64,000 nucleotides of DNA from Verrucomicrobia bacterium LW23 (lineage in GTDB: Bacteria > Verrucomicrobiota > Verrucomicrobiia > Methylacidiphilales > UBA1321), in contig QAZA01000056.1 in the NCBI GenBank assembly GCA_003054695.1, positions 434,001-498,000 of the forward strand, read 5' to 3'. The translations under genes and the position numbers were made by a program. Below the pieces are notes generated by a model, which was not told the origin of the DNA, did not search any database, and saw only the letters and a list, made by a program, of their open reading frames with translations. Shown here piece by piece: positions 53,775 to 61,477 of this stretch (position 1 is the first letter of the stretch; each line of letters begins with the position of its first letter).

Positions 53775-54767
53775 TCAGAGTGCCTTCAGCGGATAGATTC
53801 TCTGGTAGGCGCGAATTTTGGCGATGACGGACGCTGGTGCGTCTACGGACGTTGCGAAAGCGGGCGACGAAAGCTCGCTTTGCCACTTCCTGGCCATCAG
53901 CACTGGGGGATTGGCACTCAGTTCGGCAGGGGTGGGATCTCCGAGGGCAGAGGCTATCTGAGCCAGCTTTGCTTTGGTAATCTGCTTTTGCGAGTACTCA
54001 TCCAGCACGGCTATCGTTACTATCACAGCCGCAACGTCATCCAGCGAGCTGGCGATCCTGCTTCCATCCCCGTTAACATCCTGCGTTATCGTTCCGTCCT
54101 TTTTCAGAAAGGCGATTTCCAGGCGGATCACGCCGTCGGAGAGAAGCTGGTAGGTCGAATCGACGCCATCATTGTAGGAGGGCGCGGCGCCTACAACGGA
54201 GGAGAACGCATTGGTCATGCGACTGCCCGGAAGCGCCGCTCCAGCGGAATCAATCGAAACCAGGATCATGGAATCGGGCTTGCCCGAGGTCGCGCCGGCC
54301 CACTTCAGCCCCTTGCCAAGTCGCTCCAGCTGGTTCTCGTTCTCGCTTCCGGCGCCCGCGATGCGGTAGCCTATCAGGGCCACGCCGCTTTTATCCTGCG
54401 TCACTGTGCCCGAGCCAAACGCGGCGGGGGCCTCGCTGTAGAAATACATGGAGTCGTTGCCATTTGCCGCGACGAAGAGGCAGTCCGCGTCCCGCAGTCT
54501 CACCCTGCGTGCCAGGTCATCGCCAATGCGGCCGAGAACCAGGCGGGCCTGCCCTTCCGCGTCAAGGCGCATGCGGCTGCCCATGGCAACTTTGCCACTG
54601 CTGTTGACCAACTGCGCCACGATAACGCTGATGAGACTCAGAACGGCAAGAGCCACAAGTAATTCCGCCATACTGAACGCATTCCGAACGGACCGGGCGC
54701 GATGCGACAGAGGGGAGGGAGACACGGCAACAGCGCGGTTGCTTTCTGGATAGGGCACGGTTTTCAT
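53775..54767 (-). CDS. Verru_Chthon cassette protein C (GspJ-like pseudopilin)
   Basis: 330 residues, ATG 54767. Basic leader, then the prepilin-type motif NAFSMAELLVALAVLSLISV (A|F cleavage, Glu at +5) and the conserved post-helix stretch VAMGSRMRLDAEGQARLVLG with RIGDDLARRVRLRDADC, typical of family TIGR02599 and similar in position to GspJ. C-terminal domain is beta-rich. Follows cassette B by 19 bases, so B and C are one operon. Presumed minor pseudopilin after cleavage by a prepilin peptidase, which is not encoded here. Confidence 0.9.
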   Translation of the reverse strand: MKTVPYPESNRAVAVSPSPLSHRARSVRNAFSMAELLVALAVLSLISVIVAQLVNSSGKVAMGSRMRLDAEGQARLVLGRIGDDLARRVRLRDADCLFVAANGNDSMYFYSEAPAAFGSGTVTQDKSGVALIGYRIAGAGSENENQLERLGKGLKWAGATSGKPDSMILVSIDSAGAALPGSRMTNAFSSVVGAAPSYNDGVDSTYQLLSDGVIRLEIAFLKKDGTITQDVNGDGSRIASSLDDVAAVIVTIAVLDEYSQKQITKAKLAQIASALGDPTPAELSANPPVLMARKWQSELSSPAFATSVDAPASVIAKIRAYQRIYPLKAL

Positions 54768-54786
54768 TGCTGTACGCGTGGGGGGA

Positions 54787-55302
54787 TCACCACTTTTTCA
54801 TCGCGGAGATTACTTCAAAAGAGCCCGTGAAGTTGGCAGGTGGGTTACTTACCTCCGGATCGGCCAAAGCAGGCCAAGTCACGAGTATCCTTACAGGAAC
54901 AGCCGGCGTGTTTGCACTCCCGGCAGGTGCTGTAAACTCAACATAGACACGGTAGCGTGGAGACTCCGCCGGCAACGCATCAGCATCCACATTGCCTGTC
55001 CTGGCGCCGTTCTCGTCCAGAAAGACGGTGTGAGATATGGAGGACGAAGCACCTGAAGCGGGGCGTTCCAGGCCAAACAGGCTGGATACGCTGCCGGGGC
55101 TGGTCGCATCAAGGTCCGCCAGCACCGTCGCCGCGATGTTGGCGGCCGCGGATTGCTGGATGGTATGTTGGTCACTTGCAATGCCGACTGGCAGCAGGGC
55201 CATAAGCGTAAGCATGCAAAACGCAATCAGGCCTATTGCAAGAGCAACCTCCGTTAAGGTGAAGCCGAGTGATCCGCCGTGTTTCTTTTTCCTGAAATTC
55301 AT
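54787..55302 (-). CDS. Verru_Chthon cassette protein B (GspI-like pseudopilin)
   Basis: 171 residues. ATG 55302 is preferred because GAAGGGG precedes it at good distance; ATG 55320 in frame is the alternative. Prepilin motif LGFTLTEVALAIGLIAFCML (G|F, Glu at +5), then LMALLPVGIASDQHTIQQSA as in TIGR02598, and a short beta domain. The layout corresponds to GspI of type II secretion. Same family as the lone pseudopilin at 21.8-22.3 kb. First gene of the B-C operon, divergent from lacI, with a conserved leader 130 bases upstream. Confidence 0.9.
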   Translation of the reverse strand: MNFRKKKHGGSLGFTLTEVALAIGLIAFCMLTLMALLPVGIASDQHTIQQSAAANIAATVLADLDATSPGSVSSLFGLERPASGASSSISHTVFLDENGARTGNVDADALPAESPRYRVYVEFTAPAGSANTPAVPVRILVTWPALADPEVSNPPANFTGSFEVISAMKKW

Positions 55303-55431
55303 AGTACGTTGCCCCTTCATATAGCATCGGCACAATGGCGAAAGGCGTTTAGCACGGGCACAAACCAGCGGTCGAGAGCGGTGCACTGGATACGTCAAGA
55401 TTCGTCTCTTGCTCGCTGTTATTTCAACTAT

Positions 55432-55510
55432 TTCTGCCTTTCATTAATCGCAATCATGACATATGGTGAAAATAACGCGATCAGGTTCCCGGTTACACGA
55501 TTAACTTGTC
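55432..55510 (-). promoter_or_regulatory. Conserved bipartite leader before cassette B, with operator-like 14-mer copy 2
   Basis: Read on the minus strand: element 1 at 55489-55510 (contains GTTAATCGTGTAAC, complement of 55492-55505) and element 2 at 55432-55460 (GTCATGATTGC, ATTAATGAAAGGCAGAA). Both recur before cassette D with 19/22 and 26/29 identities and nearly the same spacing (28 and 29 bases). The 14-mer is a dyad GTTA-N2-CG-N2-TAAC centred on CG and is also 57 bases before lacI on the other strand, so autoregulation is likely. Here element 2 is followed by AATAG, not by a start codon. Confidence 0.7.
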
Positions 55511-55562
55511 TCCTCCTCCCGGCCTTCCGTTGGTATAAAGCTGAGCCGTACTTCCTTTCCAC

Positions 55563-56606
55563 ATGTCTAACCAGCGCGTCACCCTCAAGGATATTGCAGC
55601 CAAACTGGGCATAAGCCACGCCACCGTATCCCTGGCACTCAAGAATCACCCCCGTATTTCGGCCGAGCGCCGCCAGCAGGTTCAGATTGCCGCGGAGGAA
55701 CTGGGGTACCAGCCCGATCCGATGCTTTCGTCGCTCGTGGCCTATCGCCACAGCAAGCGCTCCGTCACTATTCACAGTGCTATCGCCTGGATCAATCACT
55801 GGGACAAACCCGGCGAACTTCGCCAGCTGCACGAGTTTGATCTTTACTGGCAGGGCGCCTCCAAGGCTGTGGAGCGTTTCGGCTACCGCCTTGAGGAGTT
55901 TATCTGGAACCAGGACATGACTCCGCAGCGCATGGAGACCATTCTGCGAACGCGCGGCATAAAGGGGGTGCTTGTCCCGCCCCATCCCAGCCAGCCCCAC
56001 TGGGAAGAGTTTCACTGGCAGGATTTTGCGGTCATCCGGTTTGGGCTCTCAATCAAGAATATTGCGTCCCACCTCGTCACGTCGGACCAGATGCAAGGCG
56101 TGTACCTCGCCACGAAAACGATAAGTGAGTACGGGTATGAGCGCATCGGCTTCGTCATTGCGGAGCACTTCGACGCTCACCTGGGAGGGAATCACATGGC
56201 GGGATTTCAGGCGGCGCAACGCATCATTCCGCTTCGCCACGCGCTGCCGCCATTGCTGCTTCCGCTAAAACCTAATGAGCGGGAGCCATCCACCACCATG
56301 CTGAAGAAGTGGCTGGAGAAGTATAAGCCGGACGCCGTCCTGACAACGGAACGGGCTCTTCCCAAAGCTCTCCGGGAGCTCGGCATTCGTGTGCCCCAGG
56401 ATCTTGCTCTGGGCTCTACAAGCCTCTCCGACATTCCGGAAATCGGGTCCGGACTGGATCAGAACTCGGAGGAAATTGGGCGGGTAGCTGCCGAAAACGT
56501 TATCTCGCTGATCAACGCCAACGACGAGTCACGGGCCTTTATACCGCGCCGCATTCTGGTGGCCTCCACCTGGCGCGATGGGGAATCCTTGCCGCGGCGC
56601 CGCTGA
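55563..56606 (+). CDS. LacI-family transcriptional regulator
   Basis: 347 residues. N-terminal helix-turn-helix with VTLKDIAAKLGISHATVSLA-LKNHPRIS and the hinge helix EELGYQPDPMLSSLVAYRHS; the remaining ~280 residues are a periplasmic-binding-protein-like sensor (GIKGVLVPPHPSQ, YERIGFVIAEHF, PDAVLTTE, DLALGSTSLSDIPEIGSG). The effector is probably a sugar released by the enzymes here. It is divergent from cassette B-C and sits amid the three operator-like sites, so it is the natural candidate to control cassette, hydrolase/transporter and itself. Converges on the dehydrogenase gene (31 bases between stops). Confidence 0.94.
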   Translation: MSNQRVTLKDIAAKLGISHATVSLALKNHPRISAERRQQVQIAAEELGYQPDPMLSSLVAYRHSKRSVTIHSAIAWINHWDKPGELRQLHEFDLYWQGASKAVERFGYRLEEFIWNQDMTPQRMETILRTRGIKGVLVPPHPSQPHWEEFHWQDFAVIRFGLSIKNIASHLVTSDQMQGVYLATKTISEYGYERIGFVIAEHFDAHLGGNHMAGFQAAQRIIPLRHALPPLLLPLKPNEREPSTTMLKKWLEKYKPDAVLTTERALPKALRELGIRVPQDLALGSTSLSDIPEIGSGLDQNSEEIGRVAAENVISLINANDESRAFIPRRILVASTWRDGESLPRRR

Positions 56607-56637
56607 GACGGGCGGCCCGCGCACGCGGCGCGCGGCT

Positions 56638-57642
56638 CTACGCGGCGATAAGCAGCAATTCGGGTGCAACCAGTCCCTGCAGCGGTTTGCCGGATAAAAA
56701 GCGAGTCAGCTCCTGCAGCACCCATTGCCCCATCCGGGAGCATTCCTTGTCCAGGCTGCCCGCAATGTGGGGGGTAAGGCAGACGTTGGGCAGATCAAAC
56801 AGCTCGCAGTCGGGCGCGGGCGGCTCAGGGTCCACGACGTCCAGCACGGCCGAGATGTCTGTCCGCTGCTTCAGGACTTCGATCATGTCGTCCTGCCGAA
56901 TCACGCCGCCTCGCGCCGTGTTGATCAGCGTGGAGCCGAACTTCATGGACGCGATGTGGCGCCCCGTAATGAGGCCGCGGGTAGATTCGCTCATCGGCGC
57001 ATGAATGGAAAGCACGTCGGACTTCGCAAAAAGCTCATCCAGCGACACCATCGTAACGTCCATCTTTGCAGCTTCCAGCTCCGTCACAAATGGGTCGAAG
57101 GCAATGACATTGACGTCCATGCTCAAAAGCCTCTTTCTCACCAGCCGACCAATCGCACCCAGCGAGAGAAGACCCACGGTGCTTCGGAAACCACCCGCGC
57201 ACTTTACCTGGGGCAGTATAAAAGTGCGCTGCCGCAATGTCTCCTGCACATTACGCCGGAAGGATTTCAGCCCCAGGATAATGTGGGCAAAAGAAAACTC
57301 CGCCACGGGTATGGCGTTAATGTGGTTTGCCGTGGAAATGGGAATATTGCGTCGGGAAAACTCCGGGGTCACCATGTAGTTAACGGCGCCGGCCCCATAA
57401 AGCACAATGCGCAGCCGCGGCATCATGGAGAGAAAACGCTCGTCGAGTCGAGGGCCGGCCCAGCCCGAGAGCAGAATGTCCGCATCCCGAAGGACGTCCG
57501 GCCGAAGCAACGCCTCCTGAGAAGACATCACAGGGCCAAGGATGTTGACCTTGCGGGCAATGGCTTCCCTCTCTTCCTGCGCATAGATTTTGCTCCAGTC
57601 AGCAGGATCCATCACATAAACGGCATTCAAAGAGGGAAGCAT
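56638..57642 (-). CDS. D-isomer-specific 2-hydroxyacid dehydrogenase family protein
   Basis: 334 residues from ATG 57642 (MLPSLNAVYVMDPADWSKIY); ATG 57720 would add 26 non-homologous residues. NAD-binding motif GLLSLGAIGRLVRKRL, catalytic Arg in NTARGGVI, Glu in VVDPEPPAPD and His in LTPHIAGSLDKE are all present. The enzyme reduces a 2-keto acid or oxidises a 2-hydroxy acid or sugar acid. Proteins of this subgroup are frequent in Verrucomicrobia sugar loci, but the substrate is not known; a sugar-acid step after fucose or xylose oxidation is only a guess. Divergent from cassette D. Confidence 0.85.
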   Translation of the reverse strand: MLPSLNAVYVMDPADWSKIYAQEEREAIARKVNILGPVMSSQEALLRPDVLRDADILLSGWAGPRLDERFLSMMPRLRIVLYGAGAVNYMVTPEFSRRNIPISTANHINAIPVAEFSFAHIILGLKSFRRNVQETLRQRTFILPQVKCAGGFRSTVGLLSLGAIGRLVRKRLLSMDVNVIAFDPFVTELEAAKMDVTMVSLDELFAKSDVLSIHAPMSESTRGLITGRHIASMKFGSTLINTARGGVIRQDDMIEVLKQRTDISAVLDVVDPEPPAPDCELFDLPNVCLTPHIAGSLDKECSRMGQWVLQELTRFLSGKPLQGLVAPELLLIAA

Positions 57643-57781
57643 AATGAGCGAATGAAAAGCCAGATAGCTTTGATTCGATCGAGTGTTCCGCTGAAGAGTA
57701 AGAGAAACAAATAGTTTCATGGTTACACTATAAATCGGGATCGCAGGCAACGCCCGCCACGCGCCGCCGATCGTTCCTGTT

Positions 57782-57870
57782 GGATGGCTTTCGCCATCCT
57801 GGTACGGCACGAGCGGTTTCGATACGCGTGTAGACGCGGTTGCCACTGAAGCGCCAGAGGCGCGCGCGGC
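57782..57870. mobile_element. MITE-like element, copy 2 (left end only)
   Basis: GAGCGGTTTCGATACGCGTG at 57811-57830 and the following TAGAC..GG.TGCC.CTGAAGCGCCA match the left part of copies 1 and 3; no right end is found, so it is truncated or decayed. Just before it, GGATGGC-GAAA-GCCATCC (minus strand, 57782-57799) is another hairpin with a GAAA loop. Lies between the dehydrogenase and cassette D leader; the rest of 57643-57929 holds no gene. Confidence 0.55.
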
Positions 57871-57929
57871 ACAGGCGGTGCTGGGCTTTTGCTCACACTC
57901 TTTCCAAACGCGGCGATTGATTTATTAGC

Positions 57930-58009
57930 GACAGGTTTAACGTGTAACCGGCAAACCCTTAGCATGCGCCCGGGGGACGTGTCATCATTGCTATTAACGA
58001 AAGGCAGAA
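57930..58009 (+). promoter_or_regulatory. Conserved bipartite leader before cassette D, with operator-like 14-mer copy 3
   Basis: Element 1 at 57930-57951 contains GTTTAACGTGTAAC (57935-57948), a dyad with central CG, 12/14 identical to the copy before cassette B. Element 2 at 57981-58009 (GTCATCATTGC, ATTAACGAAAGGCAGAA) includes the GAAAGG ribosome-binding site and runs straight into ATG 58011. The homologous block before cassette B shows the whole ~80-bp leader was duplicated. Confidence 0.7.
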
Positions 58010-58010
58010 C

Positions 58011-58757
58011 ATGACTACCCCTCTTATGAACTACGTCTCCTCCCGTTCCCGCTCGCAGCGCTTCAGCAAGGCCAACCGTGGATTTACACTGGTTGAACTG
58101 CTGGTCGTTATCGGTGTAATGGCTACCGTGGTAGCCTGCATGCGCCCCGCGCTCAATGCGCTCACGGCCTCCGGCAATTTTAGCCGCAACTCCTACCAGA
58201 TTGCGGGAGCCCTGGAGGAGGCCCGCTCCTATGCCATGGCCAATAACACGTACGTTTACGCGGCCTTTACCGAGCGCGATGGGATTAATTCGCAGCAAGC
58301 CGGCAAGGGACGGATGATCTTTGTCGTGCTGGCCTCGAAAGATGGCACCCGGGGGTACGATGCCGCCAACCCCACACAACTCGATCCCTCCCGCCTCACT
58401 CCGGTTTCCATGCCGGTTGTTATCACCGGGCTGCAGGTGGTGGATTCAACCCAGTTGAGCGGCGTCGTTCAACGTCCCACAGCGCCTTCGTCCGGCAGGT
58501 ATGATATGGGCGCTACCACCAGCGCAACTCCTTTCTCCAGCCAGATAAACGGCACCGCTTACACTTTTGATAAGGTCATCCAGTTTGATCCCCAGGGCGT
58601 CGCGCGGATCCAGACTGCCTCCAGCTCGGATGACGTGCCCGTCCAGATCGAGCTTGGCCTGAAGGAAATGCGTGGCAACACGGCACCCGCTAACGCACAG
58701 GGCAGCATTATCCAGGTGGCGGGAGTCAGCGGATCAGTCAGGGTGTACCGGCAGTAA
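58011..58757 (+). CDS. Verru_Chthon cassette protein D (GspH-like pseudopilin)
   Basis: 248 residues. ATG 58011 follows GAAAGGCAGAAC, a good ribosome-binding site. Leader ends at NRG, then FTLVELLVVIGVMATVVACM (G|F cleavage, Glu at +5), the strongest prepilin signal of the four cassette proteins. The following RPALNALTASGNFSRNSYQI and AGALEEARSYAMANNTYVYA are the family hallmark (TIGR02596) and resemble GspH. The C-terminus ends with a beta motif (SGSVRVYRQ). Transcribed opposite to A, B and C, alone, with its own terminator. Confidence 0.92.
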   Translation: MTTPLMNYVSSRSRSQRFSKANRGFTLVELLVVIGVMATVVACMRPALNALTASGNFSRNSYQIAGALEEARSYAMANNTYVYAAFTERDGINSQQAGKGRMIFVVLASKDGTRGYDAANPTQLDPSRLTPVSMPVVITGLQVVDSTQLSGVVQRPTAPSSGRYDMGATTSATPFSSQINGTAYTFDKVIQFDPQGVARIQTASSSDDVPVQIELGLKEMRGNTAPANAQGSIIQVAGVSGSVRVYRQ

Positions 58758-58831
58758 CGCGTGACGCGTTGCTCGCGTCCTGCCGATACCCGCTCGTGGC
58801 CGGCCTTTCGTTGCAATCTTCCATAGTTCCA

Positions 58832-58868
58832 GGCAGTGAGGAAACCAGCAATCCTCACTGCCTTTTTT
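58832..58868 (+). terminator. Rho-independent terminator of cassette D
   Basis: GGCAGTGAGGA (58832-58842) pairs perfectly with TCCTCACTGCC (58852-58862), 9-base loop, followed by six T. Lies 75 bases after the stop; it confirms that cassette D is a single-gene transcript. Confidence 0.93.
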
Positions 58869-58928
58869 GTGCCTTGCTCAGCGCATTTCTGATTCGCTTG
58901 CAGACGGGGTGTCTGCATCGCTCCGGCC

Positions 58929-59194
58929 AGAGCGGTTTCAATACGCGTGTAGACAAGGCCGCCTCTGAAGCGCCACAGGCGCGAAAGCCTAAAGCCCAGG
59001 GCGTAAGCCCTGGGAGGAGTCCAAATGGAATCGCGTCCTGCAGGGACGCAACAGCTTCTGCCAGGCGATGTTGCGTTCCTTCAGAACGCTAAGGATGGTC
59101 AACCTCACCCAGGGCTTACGCCCTGGGCTTTAGGCTTTCGCGCGTAGGGCGCTTCCGATTGGGATATGTCTATACTCGTAGTGAAACCGCTCTA
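58929..59194. mobile_element. MITE-like element, copy 3 (complete, 266 bp)
   Basis: Ends AGAGCGGTTTCAATACG (58929-58945) and CGTAGTGAAACCGCTCTA (59177-59194) are inverted. Inside, 58979-59014 and 59108-59143 are perfect 36-bp inverted copies, each itself containing the CCCAGGGC-GTAA/TTAC-GCCCTGGG hairpin. The middle (59030-59100) has the CGATGTTGCG..CCTTC module also present at 53.4 kb. No coding capacity. Its right end overlaps the GH43 stop codon (59192-59194). Confidence 0.75.
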
Positions 59195-61345
59195 AGGAGC
59201 TAGGGAAACCGGAGAGATACCCGCGTGGGAAGGAAGGACTTCTTTAATGCTGCCATCGCTGTTGAACTCAAGCCTGTCTATACAAACTTCGCGGTGGTAG
59301 CCTGCATCCCATCCCATACTAATCCCTTTAGGATACACAAATCGGTGGTAAACAATGTACCATTCATCTTTACCTGGAACCTGAATGACTGAGTTATGCC
59401 CGGTTCCATAAATGCCTGCTTTGGTGTCTTTTGCGATTACTATGTTATTCTGCGGAATTTCCAGAGGCCCTGTTGGGCTGGTGGAATACGCATAGCGAAC
59501 ACGATAATCTTCGCTGCGCGTATCGTTCTCTGACCAGAGAATATAGTAACGACCATCCCGGAAAAAGACGGTACAGCCCTCGCGAAAGGTTTTATCCGGT
59601 GTCATAATCTTGATCGTATCCTCTTTGATAGAGAGCATGTCTTCCGCCAGTTCTGCAACGGCGAGGTAAGCATTTCCCCAGTAAAGAAAGTACTTGCCGC
59701 TCTGTGGATCGCGGAAAACGGCGGGGTCGATTTGCTGTCCCCCGTTGATTCCGCTGGGTCGGCTGGAAATAACCGGACGGCCGCTGTCGCGAAAGGGGCC
59801 GGCAGGATCATCCGCTACAGCAACTCCGATCTTTTTGGCGGCGGTAAAGTAGTAGTAATAGCGGTATCCGGATAGACTTTTAGAGTCTTGTATCTCCATA
59901 ATGCAGGGAGCCCAGGCATTGGCTTTTCCCCAGGAGACATCGGATTTAAGATCAAGAATGACGCCTTCATCCTTCCAGTCCACAAGATTTGCAGAAGAGA
60001 AAGCTTTGAATGTGGTGCCGGCCCACTCCTTATAGCCGTCTGTTGTCGGATACAGATAGAACTTCCTGTTCTTTCGCGAGTATATAATATCGGGGTCCGC
60101 GTAATAGCCTTCTACTATCGGATTGTTTCGCACTTCTACAGAAACACGAACTGTGCGTTGAGGACTTCCGTCTGCAGATGATAACACATAGTTTACAGCT
60201 TGTTTTGAGAAATCCTGAGGCCCCGACGGAGATAACGAATAACCTGGAATAGGCTTGAACATGGGATCGAAAGCATGCAGATCAGTTCCATGCTTTACGG
60301 GAAGCATAACAGAGTCAGGAGTTGAAACAGAGTTGAGCGCTTTGACATGAGGCGAAGTCGACTCAAGAGCAGGTAGAGGCGCCCATTTCTTGGTGAGTCG
60401 TTGATACTCATCCGCAGTAATGGGAAGGATGGAACCGTGGCGGAACTTGAAGGGAAAGCTAAAGCCTTCAGCGGCCTCAAACTTACCTGTGGACAGATCG
60501 CTTGTAGTAAAAGGCTTATATCCGGCGCCTTTGGTGTAGTGATCCAGAATGAGGCACCATGTTGCTGGTTTGTTCCCGGAAGCTGGCTCGAGCTGATAAC
60601 ATTCCGGGCCTTCATATCCCTTCCATGTGGCTAAACTGAAGCCCGGCATTTCCTGCCAGTTATTCAGCAACTCGTTACTGACTTCCATCGTAATGGCGCT
60701 GTTCTTTTCATCTTTATTAAATCGATAGTACTTGTCTCCGTCACGAACTATCGTCGTGTCAATAACCGAGTCTGGCTTATCGATGTAGATAAAGGGCTCG
60801 CTGAAGGTAATGAAATCCGTCGTGCGGGCCGCCCATATACGGAACTTGCGGTAGTTATCCGCTTTATTTTTGGAGGCCCAGAACAGCAGATAATCCCCTG
60901 TCTCCTGCGAGTAAACGGCCTCGGGCGCCCACGTACATCCTGCGTCATCCACAGACACTTTTGCGAGTCGAGGAGGGCTCCAGTTTACGAGGTCATCGGA
61001 CTCCCAGATAAGGATCGACTTACTGCCTTTCTCCGAAGCCCGCTTCCAGTCCCGGTTGCGATTTATGGACAGATCAGTTGCAACAATAAAAAACTTCTTA
61101 CCATCGGATGAACGGAACAGATACGGGTCGCGGGCTCCCTTTTCACCTAACGTACTCACAAGCACGGGATCAGCACCATTCAGGGCCGTCCACCGTTTTC
61201 CGTCCTTGCTCAAAGCAAAATAGATCTGTTCAGTCATAGGAGTCTGCTCTCCCTTGAATGTGACGAAGAGATAACCTCCGTCGTGAGCCAATAGCGTTGA
61301 AGCCATGATCTGTAATATAGATAAAAGAGTGATAAATATTCTCAT
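59192..61345 (-). CDS. Secreted protein with two GH43-type propellers
   Basis: 717 residues from ATG 61345 (signal MRIFITLLSILQIMASTLLA). First five-bladed propeller ~25-325 (KGARDPYLFRSSDG, TWAPEAVYSQETGDYLLFWA, PDSVIDTTIVRDG, KGYEGPECYQ); a linker beta domain ~340-410; second propeller ~415-705 with the GH43 start YYADPDIIYSRKNRKFYLYP (Asp base), NAWAPCIME, IDPAVFRDPQSGKYFLYWG and REGCTVFFRDGRYYILWSEN (Glu acid). Activity is probably alpha-L-arabinofuranosidase or beta-xylosidase. The TAG stop is formed by the end of a MITE-like element, so the original C-terminus may have been longer. Base composition is a little AT-richer than the neighbours. Confidence 0.88.
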   Translation of the reverse strand: MRIFITLLSILQIMASTLLAHDGGYLFVTFKGEQTPMTEQIYFALSKDGKRWTALNGADPVLVSTLGEKGARDPYLFRSSDGKKFFIVATDLSINRNRDWKRASEKGSKSILIWESDDLVNWSPPRLAKVSVDDAGCTWAPEAVYSQETGDYLLFWASKNKADNYRKFRIWAARTTDFITFSEPFIYIDKPDSVIDTTIVRDGDKYYRFNKDEKNSAITMEVSNELLNNWQEMPGFSLATWKGYEGPECYQLEPASGNKPATWCLILDHYTKGAGYKPFTTSDLSTGKFEAAEGFSFPFKFRHGSILPITADEYQRLTKKWAPLPALESTSPHVKALNSVSTPDSVMLPVKHGTDLHAFDPMFKPIPGYSLSPSGPQDFSKQAVNYVLSSADGSPQRTVRVSVEVRNNPIVEGYYADPDIIYSRKNRKFYLYPTTDGYKEWAGTTFKAFSSANLVDWKDEGVILDLKSDVSWGKANAWAPCIMEIQDSKSLSGYRYYYYFTAAKKIGVAVADDPAGPFRDSGRPVISSRPSGINGGQQIDPAVFRDPQSGKYFLYWGNAYLAVAELAEDMLSIKEDTIKIMTPDKTFREGCTVFFRDGRYYILWSENDTRSEDYRVRYAYSTSPTGPLEIPQNNIVIAKDTKAGIYGTGHNSVIQVPGKDEWYIVYHRFVYPKGISMGWDAGYHREVCIDRLEFNSDGSIKEVLPSHAGISPVSLAP

Positions 61346-61477
61346 AGGGAAAGTACCTTCCATCAGCGGCGTTAGAAATGGTCTTGGTTCTGTTTATCGA
61401 CAATAAAACACAAGGCGAAAGCATACAGGACACCGCATGTTCCGCTCCTGCCCGAAACCTTCACCCTCGCCACCTTC

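Noticed and set aside
57643-57846. Longer N-terminus for the 2-hydroxyacid dehydrogenase
   Set aside because: The extra residues are encoded by MITE-like and leader DNA and do not resemble the family; ATG 57642 gives the normal length.
61391-61409. TTTATCGACAATAAA before GH43 as a fourth operator copy
   Set aside because: It is a partial dyad, but matches the shared 14-mer only in one half-site; too weak to count.
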